Counted from the stretch's first letter, positions 10,836-25,800 are shown. The stretch is DNA of 64,000 bases from Echinarachnius parma (GCA_037951105.1 JBAMJV010003952.1:19662-83661); one strand, 5' to 3'. Numbers and translations are program-made. Notes: generated by a model from the letters alone, not told the origin.

Positions 10836-13098
10836 TACAATATTAGGGCATGGCCCGTAGACTACAACCAGGAATATGTACACGTATTTGTAACCGACTC
10901 TGGCAAAGCGAAGAAATATGTATTGGTTTTCACAAAAGTGACAAAAAGTGTGTGGAAACTGTCTATAGAGTTCAACTGTCCACATTGGCCACTTTTCTTG
11001 TTTCCCTCAGGTGCGTGGGCCTATTCACAGGTTTTACTGTAATTTGTATGAAAATCTCAATTTTGATATTTATCCTCAAGAGCCAGATTTTGCCGGATCA
11101 GAAAGGTGTTTCACAAAGATCCCACGTTGAACTTAAATTCTACGTTGGACCGTACTATGAGCCATTATTTGCTATGTAAAATAAATACATTATTTTTGGA
11201 GGACAACATAATTATAATATATGTGCATTTTTGCTATTAAACATTTTTGAACTCCAACAGGCTGCAAACGGCTTTCAATAATTTAAAGTCCAACTTATAT
11301 TCAACAAACATCTTTGTGAATCACCCCGAGATAACATTTATTCCTGATAAGCAATAGCAAGAATCACAACCACAACATTCTTTAACAACAATTACAAAAG
11401 AAAGACAAATGAAGACATTCAATTTTTTGATTGCAGTGTTGTATTCAGCTGCCGACTAAACATGTTTACAGAGTTCAGAAAGAGAGAGAGAAAGATAGTC
11501 TCACCAAGAAACAAACTACAATAATTTGAAGTTTTGAAAAAAATAACAAGTTACATGTACATGTACATACTAGATTATTAAAGTGATTTACCTTCGAAAT
11601 GCCAATATTAGTTTAAATTTGGGGAATAATTGTAATTATTGCACTTTTGAATTGACATTTATAAATTAATTTCAAGCCATAAGATGTACTGTATAGCATA
11701 GCATAGATAGAGATTATTACACATTTTCAAAATTCTCTTTTCGTATTACCATGATTCATTGTGGTAATGCTTGGCTCCATCAAGGACAGAGACCCAAATA
11801 TTTGTGGGTTGGTAGTCCTACACTTCAGCAAGAAGATACAAAGTTACATAGGGTATTTGCGGCAAATTTACCACATATTTGTCTTAAATTGTAATTACTA
11901 AAAAATATCCACCTATTTTTACGTCATTAATAGGTCTAAAAAAATTAGGAGTTGCCAATTTGTAGAGGAAAACAATGATCAATTTTGCCCTAAAACAGCT
12001 CTCGTCATTGATGGGTTAAAAGAGCTGTTGGGAATATTTGTAGTCCTGAAGGGGCAACACAGGAAGTTGAATATGGGATATGTAATTTCATCTTAATTAA
12101 TTTTAAAAGTCCTTAAAATCAAGGAAAAAGTAGCATTGACTTCCCACATTTATACATTAGAATGACAATACTGCTTTAATAAATAATATATTCCCATATG
12201 TCAGTAATAGGACTAATTGGGATTTTCAAAATGAATAATTGTTTTCTAATATCCACAGGGCGGAAAAAACAGGAAGTTATTGTAATATAGGTGCAGTACA
12301 TATAAGCATATCATGTACATGATAGATATAAGTATTGTATATTTAAACGTAAGTATTCACATTCCAACACGACAACATTACACGGCAGAAATTTTCACAA
12401 GTAGCTTAGATAACGGTAACCACATATCTGCATGTATTCATAGCTTAAATTTTACACAATAAAACGACAATAAATGGTTACTAACTCTGCCACACAGTTC
12501 ACGCATGATTTATAACTACATGTACTTCTTCAAAAATAAAATATCTTTAAAAAAAGCCATGAATCAGAAAAAAATTATCTGCTTTTTCAAAATAAATACA
12601 CACATGTTTAGGCAACATTAATATCATTTGCTTATCTATTAAATACAATTTCTTCAGAATGGGAACATAATACATTTTGTTACAATTAATTTAAGTGATT
12701 TTTGTATCCGTCTTCAGTATATTTTAATAAAACAACATCTAATGGAAATAAACTCATTGTTGTCTGCAAGTTTATTTCACATAAAAACGGTTTCATGAAA
12801 ATACGATCCACATGTACATCTAAAATCTCTACTCATTCACTTTTGAATACACATTACCACAATATTTTTGTACTGATATTATCTTTAAATAAGTAGTACA
12901 TGTACCGCCTTCTGGCATGTTACAATAACAGTATGATATTTATTTAATCTTTATTATTTACAAGATTGGCTTCATAAACACATTTCATTAACTGATGTTA
13001 AATCGATTTCTTAAAATCGACACAGATAGAAGTAAAATATAGACTAGAATGGCAGCTGAACCTATCCTAAAGGGGAGAAAAAATATACAATTTCAATA

Positions 13099-13104
13099 TT
13101 TATT
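13099..13104 (-). terminator. Possible poly(A) signal of the mucin-like gene
   Basis: TTTATT on the + strand gives AATAAA on the - strand, about 340 bases after the stop codon. Several other A/T-rich candidates lie further left, so this is one option only. Confidence 0.25.
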
Positions 13105-13442
13105 TTTTATTTTCAAAGTTTAATGTAACCCAACTTCTAACCCATTGCTTACAAGATGCAGAAATTTACTTCATGGTTACAGCATGCACAAGAGGTGCAG
13201 TTTCATACAAATAATTCTATTGATTTTCAAACCAATTAAAAATCTTGAAATGTTAGATTTTGATAAATCAATATAAATCATGATAATATGGTTCAGTGAT
13301 TTGGAATTTTATATTATGATTTGTCAATATGAATCACAATAATTGTTTCAGTGACTTGGAATATGTCGCTAGCACTTTAGTGAAACTGCTACCAGGTTCT
13401 TGCAAATGTAAGCAATGGGTTAATATTAGGTCTTTTTTGGGC

Positions 13443-13816
13443 TCAGCGCTTCTTCTTCTTTAGCGCCTCAGACGGGCCCTGCAATTGGTCCACCGTTGCG
13501 GCCATCCTTGGCATGGCGTTAACGGTGAACGGGTCGTATTCACAGGATTCGCAGCTGCACTGTTCGATCAAGAAGTAGTTCTTTGCTATTTTTGATCCGT
13601 CGCCGCATGTGAACGAGGCTGTCTGGTTGAGCCACTGCGATGGTTTGCAGCACCTGCAGTTCATCTGGATGAACGGGTCTCCGACCACCGCTATTGCGTT
13701 CGACTCGCACAACCCCGAGCACGAGGCCAGCAGGATTGGGCCGTCGGACACGCAGTCGCCGATTCGGTATGCCTCGTATTTCTGCGTCACCGGTTGGCAA
13801 GTGGGTTGTGGTTTCT
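13443..13816 (-). CDS. Last exon: C-terminal cystine-knot (CTCK) domain
   Basis: The exon begins after CCCATTACAG in phase 1 (EKPQPTCQPVTQKYEAYRIG) and ends at a TGA (13445-13443). The cysteine pattern is that of CTCK domains: GDC, then SCSGLC, then CRCC, FTCGDG and QCSCESC. An N-glycosylation site (NQT) sits before FTC. After the knot the chain continues about 35 residues to a basic KKKKR end. In mucins and VWF this domain forms intermolecular disulfides in the endoplasmic reticulum. Confidence 0.9.
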
Positions 13817-16800
13817 CTGTAATGGGGGAAAGAAAACATGTAGCAGGTGAATGAGTAAAATTTCACTTTTTGAAAACTTGTGCAGAGGCATTAATTTGCC
13901 ACCAGAAGCAAGACACCAGCAGTTGGTCATATAAATGTATGGTGCCATTTTATTGTGTCGTAATTCATGGTCACTAGTAAGCATGCGGTATGGGTTTTCT
14001 TTGTAAGCGCAAAAGGAAAAACATGACGGAATAATAATGAAAATAATATTAATGTTTATAACATATACACAGGATTACAATAGTGCTTGACAATAAAGAG
14101 AATCCCAACGCTGGCATCTTTGCTTGCTGTTACTGATGCGTGCATAATTCCCGTCACTTCTAGTCGTATATTTGCTCTTGGGTATCAAATAATGGAAATA
14201 ATCAATGTTTTTGAGACCACTTGCATCTTTTTTGACTGGCAACTGGAGGCTGCCATGTCTTCAATGGTACAAGTGAAACGCCATCTGAGCGTACACTAAC
14301 AATAGCGGTTATGTAACCCGTATCGCATACATGTACTTCCAATAACCATGGCAAGATTTACGATTGGTGATGTCCCTTCCAGGCCACCATATAAGAGATC
14401 ATTCACTTACGCTGCTACTTCCCTGTGGTACTATTTACACCCCACACTATGCTGTTCATTTTGTTTTAAAATTTAGATTGAAAACCTGCTTGTTTGTCTT
14501 TGCCTAGTAAATGTTTTTTGTTTTTGTTAGGTGTCATAACTTGGTAAATGTTAGTTGTTAACGATGCATGTTCACCCTGTCATTTATGTTACTTTTTGAT
14601 TTACTTTATATACACTTACAAGTGTTAATTAAGAGGCTCTTTATGCAATTGTGCTATATGTGACCGGCTATAGCAAAACCTGGCACTTGTCTGTAATTCA
14701 TGTTTTGAAGAAATGGGCATTTTAACTTCACACAATGTGTGCAAAAGACTTATGATTGTAAAATTGAAGCAATCGTATCTTCGACAATTTATTAAATATT
14801 AGTTAGAACAAAGGATCAAATGGAAGCTTGTGATAAGGCCTTTGTAATGATATGAAAATCTACATTTGGATTTCTACCGACAAGTGCCTGGTTTTTCTAT
14901 AGCCGGTCACATATAATTATTAATTATTATATCACATCCTACAGTTAAATAAAAGTAAACTTACCACATATTGGGCAGCATTCACCTTCAACTCTCACCA
15001 GTTTGCCCTGTAGACAAAACACAAACATGAAAAGAAGAATGAAGTCCGAACTCAAATGTCTTTAATAAACTAACAGGATTGTTTGTATCCTGTTATATCT
15101 TAATATGCAGTGAGAAAGTAATACTGCTGTCGATTGCAGAGTTGAGTTATGAGACATGCCGCAAAATGTAACCCAAAACGCTTTGATCTGAACCGAAATA
15201 AAGTCTAAAGAGTTACTGGACAATTTTTGTGCTGGAGTCACGATTATTGTGTGTTCATCATAGCTACATTTACCGGATTAATAATGGTAAACATCCAGTT
15301 TGATACCTCTTAGAGGATACATAAAGTAAAGCGCTTAGAGATAATTATCAATCATATTAGGCGCTATATAAATTGCAAACATTACTATTAATATTACATA
15401 ATCATCCATTCCAACAATAACAGAGTATGATGTGTTTACGATTAATTTATATTGAAACAATTTTCCATTCATTTGAAATATTGATGGAAATGAATTCAAG
15501 TCAATAGCAACAGTAGTAATAATAACATAAAAATTATATAATGCTTGATACTTTTGAACTCATCCAATGTAAAAATGAAATAAGAGCCAAAATTGTTTAA
15601 TGATATGAACAATTCATCATAATAACAAAACTAATTATTGGTGAAGCTATTGACAAACAATACAAAAACAAAACAAGTGTAACCATTTGAAAAATGAAAG
15701 TTAAAGGGATGCCTGTAAAGTGTCTAACTCCACGAAAATTACTTGGAGCTTCCTCGTTTCTCTTCTACCGTGTTGTTTAGCTTATGGTAAGAGAAGAATA
15801 AAATAGGGTTAGATTTTCTCAAATGCCTCTTCAGTATGACGATATCTATCATTGATAATCATTCAGCTCAAGAGCGTTAATGAACGGTCATAAACCTCAT
15901 AAACGTCATACAGTAATTTGTTGTAAAAGCTGACGCATATTTTCGCATTTTTAACCAGGAAAGCAGTGTTCTTTTTCAATGAAACTTTCACACATCATTC
16001 GGACATTGTATCTTACAATGATTTTGGTACAGGATTGAAGTCTCAAATGTCATTTTGGGCAATATCTGACACTTTACAGGTGCACCTTTAAGAATGAACA
16101 ATCATAAGTTTCTACAATATCTGAAAATACTAACAATGACAATAACAATATTAATAAGGGTAGCAAAAAGCCATAACAGCTTACCACACATTTGACGTCC
16201 TGGCATTTCTGTCTGATGGACATGATACCAATGTCTTTCTTGCAAACCATCTTGGTGCACGGATCATCACTCGCGACTTCCTCCTCCCACTAAATAAACA
16301 TAAACAAAAAGACAATAGCATTTAGAAACAATGTAAAAAAAGACACTCAGAAAATAGGGGGAAAATAGTAGATAATTCATAATTTAAAAAAAGTAGTGAA
16401 AAAATAGCATGTTTATAATCAGAGCTCATAAAATAGGGAACAAATAGAAATCAATGCGCTATTTTTTCAGATTGTTTGGGAAAAATAGTGTTTAAATAGT
16501 GCTCAGCTCCACACAGTATGTAAGAAATAGGTTTTAAATAGTAAAAAATAGGGAAAAAAATATTTTTTGAAATTTCATTTTGACCAGGGAATTTGTATCA
16601 AACTGATATGACAAAAACAATCCAAAAATAAATCCTCCCACCAAATTAACAGAAGAAAATGAACAACAGCGTAGTTTGTATCAAGATGATCTGACAAGAA
16701 CGATTCAAAGACATTCAAGGAAAATACACATCATAGTTTGTATCAAACTGATTTGACGAGGACTATACAAAAAATGAGGGGACAACCCTGCCGCAATATG

Positions 16801-19800
16801 ATCAATATTCATCATTTACTTTTTACACCTATTTAATGAACAGTTAAAAAAAGGCATGGTCTCTTATTTAGCTTTACACATGTTTAAAATAATCATACTG
16901 CAAGGCAGTGTAATAGATTCCAAAAACGTTTTGAATACTTATAGGAGTACACCATCCTTTGATAATTTGAGATACTTATGAAATAGATTTGAAATTGTCC
17001 CAATGATAATTTAAAATTAACGGCAGTGGGTCGACAAATGGTTATTGAGATGATTGCTAATTTCTCAGCCATATCACATTTGTTTCACATGAAACGAACA
17101 CATTTCTCTGTGGACGAAACCGAAAACAGTGATACCTTGTAAACAAACATAATGTTGTACGTAGCTACGCTCAAATTTTAAAAAGATCTCGAGAAAATAC
17201 ACATCCATTAAAAAAAATTACTTAATCCTATGTAGCCTACAGTACATAACAAATACATAGAAGATATAAACACTTACCGCATATCGGACACCATTCTTGA
17301 GACAACCTAGATACAAAAAACAAAAACCAATTTGAAATTAATAAATTAAAGGGATCTAGTAACTTTGTTGACATATGTAAAAAGTGATGAATGGTTGATT
17401 TAATGTATATTGTTGTTATCTGATATGTCCACTGGGTATTGTGTGAAAATGTCAAGTTAAATGGACGTTATATGACCAAGTAATGAGCAAAAATGCAAAG
17501 TGATGTTCACTAACTCATTGCACTGACTTTGTACACGGTTTCGACCATCCATTGGATAATTTAACATCTAAACACTTCAATCGTAAATATCTTTTTAACG
17601 AAAGGGAAATTTGAAAAACCGAAACCTGTCCCATGCTTCTTTTGTTAATACAAACACAACAAGGTATGAGAAAACTGCTAGTATTCCAATTGGATTTTGA
17701 GGATTTGGACAATGTTACCAAGTCCGTTTAATACTAGTACGTTGCATAACAAAATATGCAGTTACTTCCTTTTGACTTATTCATTTCTCATAAATGGATT
17801 GTCAGGTGACTTTCATTTGTTCACCATTGTGTAGAGCATATCTCAATTACCCCAAAACAAGTAAAAAGACTATCCATAAAATTGTTAGTTGCTTCCTTTT
17901 GTCAGATTACGGTAGTATGGATCTGAGGTAGATGTGAAACAACTGGAGGCCGATAATTTGACAAATTAAATATTGTTTACCAGTTTATTTTACATACCCT
18001 ACAGGGCCTATGTACTGTATTCCTACTGCACAAGAACAACACTTCGGGCCTTTTTTAGGCTTGTATCGTATTTTGCCTCCCCACCCAGCCCCAACCTGTA
18101 GCTACGCCACTGCACTAATTGGCAATTCCTAATACACATTAATCCAAAAGGTTTCATGACGCATTCCAAATCCTACCTGCTATTCCTGTACTGACCCTAC
18201 ACATCATGCTCCAAATAACAATCTGTTTTGTCAATAAGAAGCGCTCCCATATCTGCAGGTTTGAATGTATTATGTTATGGAATCTGTCTACAGTGGCCAC
18301 TTTTCTCGTTCCCTTTTTATAGGTGGTCACTATACACAGTTTGACTATGTTATGGAACCTGTCTACAGTGGCCACTTTTCTCGTTCCCTTTTATAGGTTT
18401 GACATCTATAAAGCTTAAGGTGGTCATTAATAATAATAATCATATTATACTAGATTTATATAGCGCCTAATATGATTGATAATCATCTCTAAGCGCTTTC
18501 CAATGATAATATTACCCCCGGTCATAGGATACAATGCAAGCCAGCACACATTGTGTGCACCATCTCCACTCCCTGGGGAGCATTCCTTCCAAGCGGCTCA
18601 CTATATACACAGGTTTGACTGTATAAAGTATAACTCACGCACCTGTTTCATTGCCGTAAGCAGGTGTGGTAGGTGCGACAGTTGTGACCATGGTTGTGGT
18701 GGTGGCCCCTTGCGTGGTCGTCACCTCGGTGGTGACTGCTTCGGGCGTGGTCGTTATGAGCTCAGTTGTCACTCCTTCTGGTGTCTTTGTGACCCGCCTG
18801 GTGGTCGTCTCTCCACTCGCCTTGGTGATGGTGTCTGTGCGAGTTGTCGTTCGCGTGGTACCAGCAGCCGTGGTGTTGGTGATTACCGCAAAGCTTGTCG
18901 TCATTTCGCCTACAACGTGTACGCAACATTATATAAATCGAGTCGCTCCTTCATAGTGTATGACATACATGTACATGTATGCACATCATATACAGTAGAT
19001 CATATATTCAAACAGTTGTTTCAATTTCTCTCAATCATATCCCCAAAACCTTATTGTTATTTTTGTGTACACCATGTCCATGTAAGTATCAACTCTTTCC
19101 CAATCATTACTTCAGAAACCAAAAGCCTGATGTCGTTTCTAATGCACCAGTCCACATCAACAATTAATCAACATCACATTCAATGATTTTTGTTCACACA
19201 GATTGAACACATATGGTGGAATTTACAAAGGAGGTTTGTACAAACCATGGTTCAAACCATGGTTTACATCTATTGAGTGCCATTTGTAAACTGATCTGGA
19301 GAAAGAATGTAAACTCCTTAATTGTTAATGGTTGATGGTTGATGGTACACATTCACTGAATGCACCAATTAAATGCTTGTGTTCTCAGATGGTGAAATTT
19401 CTGATTAACAAGCTCTAACAGTCATATAATTAGAAATTAGAAATTGTTTTACTTGTATATGAGCAGCACTCCATAGATGTAGACCATGGTTTAAACCATG
19501 GTTTGTACAAACCTCCTTTGTGAATCCGGGCCATTGCCTCTGTGAATGAAACCAACCTTGTTTCACAATAATGCACAAAATAGTTGTTATCATAAGTAGC
19601 AATAATAGTCAGTATCACCTATTATTTGTATGAATGGTTGTATCATTGAACCTATCCTTAACTTCATTTTGCATCAATCTACTACCTATAGACCCAATGT
19701 ACATTATGACAGGCAGTAATCATAATAACTATACTATTTTCATGTTTCTTAATATATTGTTATCATTAGTATTACTAATTGTGTCATTACATACATGTAT

Positions 19801-22800
19801 CGTATCATTATCATCATCATCATCACTATTATTACTACCCAATGCTCAAAATTTACATACAGGTCTGCTGGTCCAGGGCCATTAAAATTACATCTGGGGC
19901 ACCATATTTCATTGATGCTTAATTCCACTGGCTTGAAGAGCAACCAAATATAACAGAATCGTCCATATTTGTCTTTATTCAGGGCCACCAGATGTATTTT
20001 TTTTTGGAATGTCAAAAATAAGTTTTTACTTGGAAAATATGTTTTTTTAACTTAAAAATACAGTTTATACTTGCCCAACAAGGCAACAAAAAGTTAATTT
20101 CTAGCAATGCATTACCTGTGGGGGTTGGAACAACCGTCGTCATCATAGCCGTTGTGGTCTCTCCCTCCAGCGATTGTGTTGTGAAACTTGTTTCTGTCCT
20201 ACGAGAGGTAACTGTTGCTGCAAATGAAAATAGTAGTCCCACTTTTTAAAGATCATTTAGAAGTGTGCTTATGGGCTGCTCAATGCATAAATACTTTTGC
20301 AATAAAAAAAATGCGAAGTTGAATTTAAAACTGACTATACACTGTACTGTTTGGATCGTTTCAAATGATTACATATGTATGAAAAAAGGAAATGACTTGG
20401 TGTGCACAAAACCTCATCAACCTTTTTATGACTTTTAATTGTGCACCCCCTATCTGACAATACTATTAATAATTTGTTTGAATGGATCTTTTTCTAAATT
20501 TTGCTCTCATTTTCTTTACTTTACTGGTTTGTTTGTTCGGGTTCTTCTCTAAAATGTTCTTTATGTAGATTTAAGCTTATTTAATTTCTTTGTTTGTATT
20601 ATATATGGATATTTAAAAGCTTGAATCGGAATAAATGCTCAAATGCAAAATGGAAGTTTGAGTTTGGGAGAGTAACCATAATCGTAGCCCTATAGATTTA
20701 GCCCTAACCTTAACATTATCCTTTTATATGTAGTTATTTTAATAAGTTTTCTATGTAGTCATCTTGGGAGAAAAACAAGTTTATCGTTCTTCAGAATCAA
20801 CTAGTGTGCGAATCATTATGGCCTTTTGACAATCTTTTTTAAGAAGTATGTAATGATGTATAATGAGTATAATTGTAATGATGTATATAATTGTTATTAT
20901 TGTTTTCTTTTGCCAATGGTCGAAACATTTCTTTGTAACATTTTGTATAATAATAATAATAAATAACATTTATTAAACGCTTAACAGATACGCTTCTGAA
21001 ACAATCCATATTGTCTAAAACAATCCGTATCAAAACAATCCACCCTCAGTCAGACACTTGTTTGTTTTGAAGACCAAATTAAATATATCTATCTTAGATT
21101 TTAAATTCATGCAAATTAAATAAGCTGTCATCATCAAACTCTGTTTTTTCTTATCATTATCTATTTCTCATTTACCTCCGGTGGTTGTTATTGCTTCTGT
21201 TGGAGCTGCCGTCTTTGTCTTTTCACGTTCTCTTTCTCTCGTCGTTGGTGGTTCTAGAAAGCACATTCAAAGAAATCAGGGATATAATTTGAGCAACTCA
21301 CCTGAACAGAAACTTTATATACATTGTCACAACATCCGTTATGAGACGAGTGCCTTTATGTCATTCCGCTATGATTGATATTGGAAAGGTAAGGCACTTG
21401 GAGGTAATTAACATTTACTTGGAAAAGAAAACAATACTAACCCAAATCAAGTTGACTTGCCCACGGTCAGTGGCGTAGCTATAGGGGGGGGGGGGGGGGG
21501 GGAACACATGCCCCCCCCCCCCCCCCTCAATAACTTGCCAAAAACAATGCAAAACGTTATGGGGAAATCTGCCACATCTAACTTCATTGCTTGCTTTGGG
21601 CAACACTTATCTGCTATTCCAAAAATAATGGCCCAAATTTGAATATTGGCTGCCATTGTGCAAAATAACAATAATTCTGGGGCCATTATTATAGCATATT
21701 GAGAAGCTGGGAAACAATAAAGATTCACTTCGAGTGGCTACACTTTATGGCCGGTATTCTGAAGTCGTGTCTAACTTAGTCGTGACTAAACTTAAACAAC
21801 TGTTTAGTTAGACAGGACTTAATCACGATTTCTCGTCCTGTCTAACTAAATTTCGTATTCTGAAGTCGTGTCTAAGTCCTGACTAACAAAACACTTGTTT
21901 CACTTTAAACAGGACTTTTGTGCATAGCATAGCAATTAAGGCTATCGATTGCATAATTATCGTATTAATGGTACAGAGTTTTTAGCTGGTCTAAAATTGA
22001 AATTCAAGCAGAAAAACATCTCTTACAAGCTGGATATGTCACTTTGGACCATGGAATTTACAAGATGTCACCATAAAGTAAGGTTAGTTAATATCATCAA
22101 ACAAAATAATAGGGCAACACGAGAACAAATCCTGTAATTCTTATTTGAAATTTTAGAGGGTGCAAGTACCGTTATTTTCCGCTGCAAGCAGCAGAATCGC
22201 GCTCCTAAACAGGACTTAAAGTGCATGTACCCCTCGTATTAGTCTGAACTTAAACAGGACTTAGATGGGACTTTGAGCTTAACAGGACTTAATCACGACT
22301 TCAGAATACAAAATCTAAAGTCACGACTTTAGACAACTGTTTAGTTAAACAGTACTTGATCACGACTTCAGAATACCGGCCAATAGATTAAAAAAAAAAA
22401 GATTTTAGGCAAACACACTTGCATGAATCGGACTGTTGCTTGCCCACAGAAATCAAATCAATTTTTTTTCCTAGCTATATGACGTACAGATAAAAGAAAG
22501 ATACTTTTATAGTTACATACCTGATTGACCAATGGTGACAGTTTCAGCTTCTGAAAAAAAAAAGAACAGTAGATGATTCATTATAAGAACATCATTATAT
22601 ATAACAGAATTAAGAAATTGTGTACAATTAGGGGTTCAAATCAAATATACGGACATGGTGAAATGTGTGGATTTTGTTTTCTTTGTAATAGTCAAAATGA
22701 TTTATAGCGTATATTAAAAACCAATATTGACTTTTTTTGTTACCTTCAGTGGTTGTTGGTGCTTCTGTTGTTGTTGGTGCTTCTGTTGTCAGCATTGGAG

Positions 22801-25800
22801 CTGTCGTCTTTGTCTTTTCCCGTGTTCTCTCTCTTTCCGTTGGTGGTTCTAGAAAGCACATTCAAAGAAATCAGGGATAAAATGCGAGCAGTTCTCCTGA
22901 AGAGAAACTTTACATACATTGTCACAACATCACCTTCCATCAAGAAGTCACAACTGTGAAATGTGAAAGCTATTAAAATAGCACGTTGGTACGTAATTGC
23001 TTGATTTGGGCAGCATTTATCCGTTATTAGAAAAATGCCTTATGCTCATTCCGCTATGATTGATATTGGAAAGGTAATGCAATTGGAGATAATTAACATT
23101 TTAGGACTTAAAGTACTCCTCGCATTAGTCTAAACTTAAACAGGACTTGGATGGGACTTCGAGCTTAACAGGACTTAATCACGACTTCAGAATACAAAAT
23201 CTTTAGTCACAAACTTGTGACTAAAATTAGACGGGAACTTAGACAGGATTTTAGACAACTGTTTAGTTAAACAGTACTTGATCACGACTTCAGAATACCG
23301 GCCAATAGATTAACATTTTTGTTTCAGGCAAACACACTTGCCTGAATCGGACTGTTGCTTGCCCACAGAAATTAAATCAATTTGGTTTCCTAGCTATATG
23401 ACGGACAGGTAAAAGAAAGATACTTTTATAGTTACATACCTGATTGACCAATGGTGACAGTTTCAGCTTCTGAAAAAAAAGAAAAGTAGATGATTCAGTA
23501 TAAGAACATCATTATATAAACAGAATTAAGAAATTGTGTACAATTAGTGGTTCAAATCATATATACAGATGTGGTGAAATGTTTGGATTTTGTTACCTTT
23601 GTAATGGTCAAATGATGTATAGTGTATATATATGTATATCCTTCATTAATGAAATCCTGTTCAGTGATTGGTCTACATAGCGTCATGTGACCAAACATAG
23701 TAATGCCCATGGAGAAAAATGTGCTATACCGTGACGTCATTCATGGTATGGTGCACTATACCATGAATGACGTCATAGACGCCGGGTGATCCATAAAGAT
23801 GCGTGTTATGAAAGCTTCCTGCGAGCGGAGGTCTTGTTTTAGCTTGCGAAAGATGCTCGACGAGATTTCCCAAAGAGTAATTTAAAAAGAAATACAGAAT
23901 ATTTTACCCGTGAATATCAAAGTTCCAAAGACTATTCTAGAGATGCATTTCATGTATAACATGGCGGTATTCGAATTTAAAAATTCCGAAAATTATGCAC
24001 ATTTTGCATCGTTGTCCTTCCGTGGTTGTAATTCGACATTGAATAATGTAACGGTGCATGCAGTGTGTGTACGGCCGTGTGAATTGTGCATTGTGCATGT
24101 GCATTGAAGGCATTCTGTGACCTCGGTCTGAATCATCGACTTAAAGTGACATTTAATTATGGTAAGGAAAAACAGTTTTAGTATTGGAAGGATATAAAAC
24201 AAATATATCATGCACTATTTCGAGCCACTAGTGAAATTATGGATTCCTCGGTGACAGAAAAAGCACTGCTTTTCTGAGGGGCAGCGCCCCTCAGAAAATA
24301 GTGCTTTTCCTGTCACCTCGGAATCCATAATTTTAACTAGAGGCTCTCGGTGCATGGTATATTTGTTTAATATATGTGGGGGGATATTGACTTTTTGTTA
24401 CCTTCAGTGGTTGTTGGCGCTGTAGTTGCAGTTGTTGTTGTTGGAGCTTCTGTTGTTGCTGTAGCTTTTGTTTTTTCTTTTGTTCTTGGAGTTGTAGGTT
24501 CTGGATAGCACATGCAAAGAAATAAAATGCAAAGAGATCAAATTTGAACAACTAATTTTTTATTCAAATTTACCAATCACGACATGAAGTCACTTCCCAT
24601 CAAAACTTGTCAAGATGTGGACTATAATCTGTGTGGAAGTTGATGTAAAGCGGAAAGTGGGTACGGTAAAATTGCTTGCTTTAGGCAACATGTATTTATT
24701 ATTCCAAAAATAATGGCCCAAATTAAAATTTTGCCTGCCATTGTGCAAAATTACAATAATTCTGGGGCCATTATCATAGCACTATATAGAGAAGCTAGAA
24801 ATATGTGAAGATTCACTTGAGTGGTTATACTTAGTAGATTTAAATTTTTGTTTCAGGCAAAAACACTAGCAATGAATCAGACAGTTGCTTGCCCAGGGAA
24901 AAAAACGAGCTACCTAAAAGTACAGATAAAAAAAAAATCATTTTATAGTTACATACCTGATTGACCAATGGTGACAGTTTCAGCTTCTGAAAAAAAGAAC
25001 AGTAGATGATTCATTATAAGAACATCATTATATAAACAGAATTAAGAAATTGTGTACAATTAGTGGTTCAAATCAAGTATACGAACATGGTGAAATGTGT
25101 GGATTTTTTTTCTTTGTAATAGTCAAATGATATATAGCATATATTAAAACCAATATTGACTTTTTTTGTTACCTTCAGTGGTTGTTGGTGCTGTAGTTGC
25201 AGTTTTTGTTGTTGGAGCTTCTGTTGTCGCTGTAGCTTTTGTTTTTTCTTTTGTTCTTGGAGTTGTAGGTTCTGGATAGCACGTGCAAAGAAAAACAATG
25301 CAAAGAGATCAAATATTTATTCAATTTTACCAATCCTGATACATACAAAGAAATACAATGCAAAGAGATAAAATGTTTATTCAATTTTACCATCACTGAC
25401 AAAAAAGTCACTTCCCATCAAAATGCAAAAACTTGTCAAGATGTGGACTATAATCTGTGGGTTAGTTGATGTAAAGCGGCAAGTGGGTACGGTCAAATTG
25501 CTTGCTTTGGGCAACATATATTTGTAATTCCAAAAATACTGGCCCAAATTTAAATTTTGCCTGCCATTGTGCAAAATTACAATAATTCTGGGGCCATTAT
25601 CATACCCTTATCATAGCACTAAATAGAGAAGCTGGAAATATGTGAAGATTCACTTGAGTGGTTATACTTAGTAGATTTAAATTTTTGTTTCAGGCAAAAA
25701 CACTAGCAATGAATCGGACAGTTGCTTGCCCAGGGAAAAAACGAGCTACCTAAAAGTACAGATAAAAAAAAATCATTTTATAGTTACATACCTGATTGAC

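Larger units (their letters stand above)
9380..13442. other. Intergenic/UTR stretch between the convergent genes
   Basis: No coding region is supported. It contains the GTDC1 3' untranslated region on the left, pogo-like and nested inverted-repeat elements at 10292-10835, TACATGTACATGTACAT near 11550, and AT-rich sequence from 11.2 to 13.4 kb that may include the 3' untranslated region of the - strand gene. The longest frame here (10850-11179, +) overlaps a repeat and has no family pattern. Confidence 0.6.

Noticed and set aside
10850..11179. 109-residue + frame after GTDC1
   Set aside because: It overlaps dispersed repeat text (GGCCAC, TTGTTTCCC) and shows no conserved pattern or splice context.
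18476..19186. 236-residue + strand frame with many Cys
   Set aside because: It is largely the antisense of the Thr-rich exon 18643-18909 (ACN codons read as NGT) joined to intron sequence.
18099..21490. A single hAT element bounded by TAGCTACGCCACTG (18099) and CAGTGGCGTAGCTA (21469)
   Set aside because: The ends face the wrong way to bound the interval and coding exons lie between them; they are more likely ends of two different copies.
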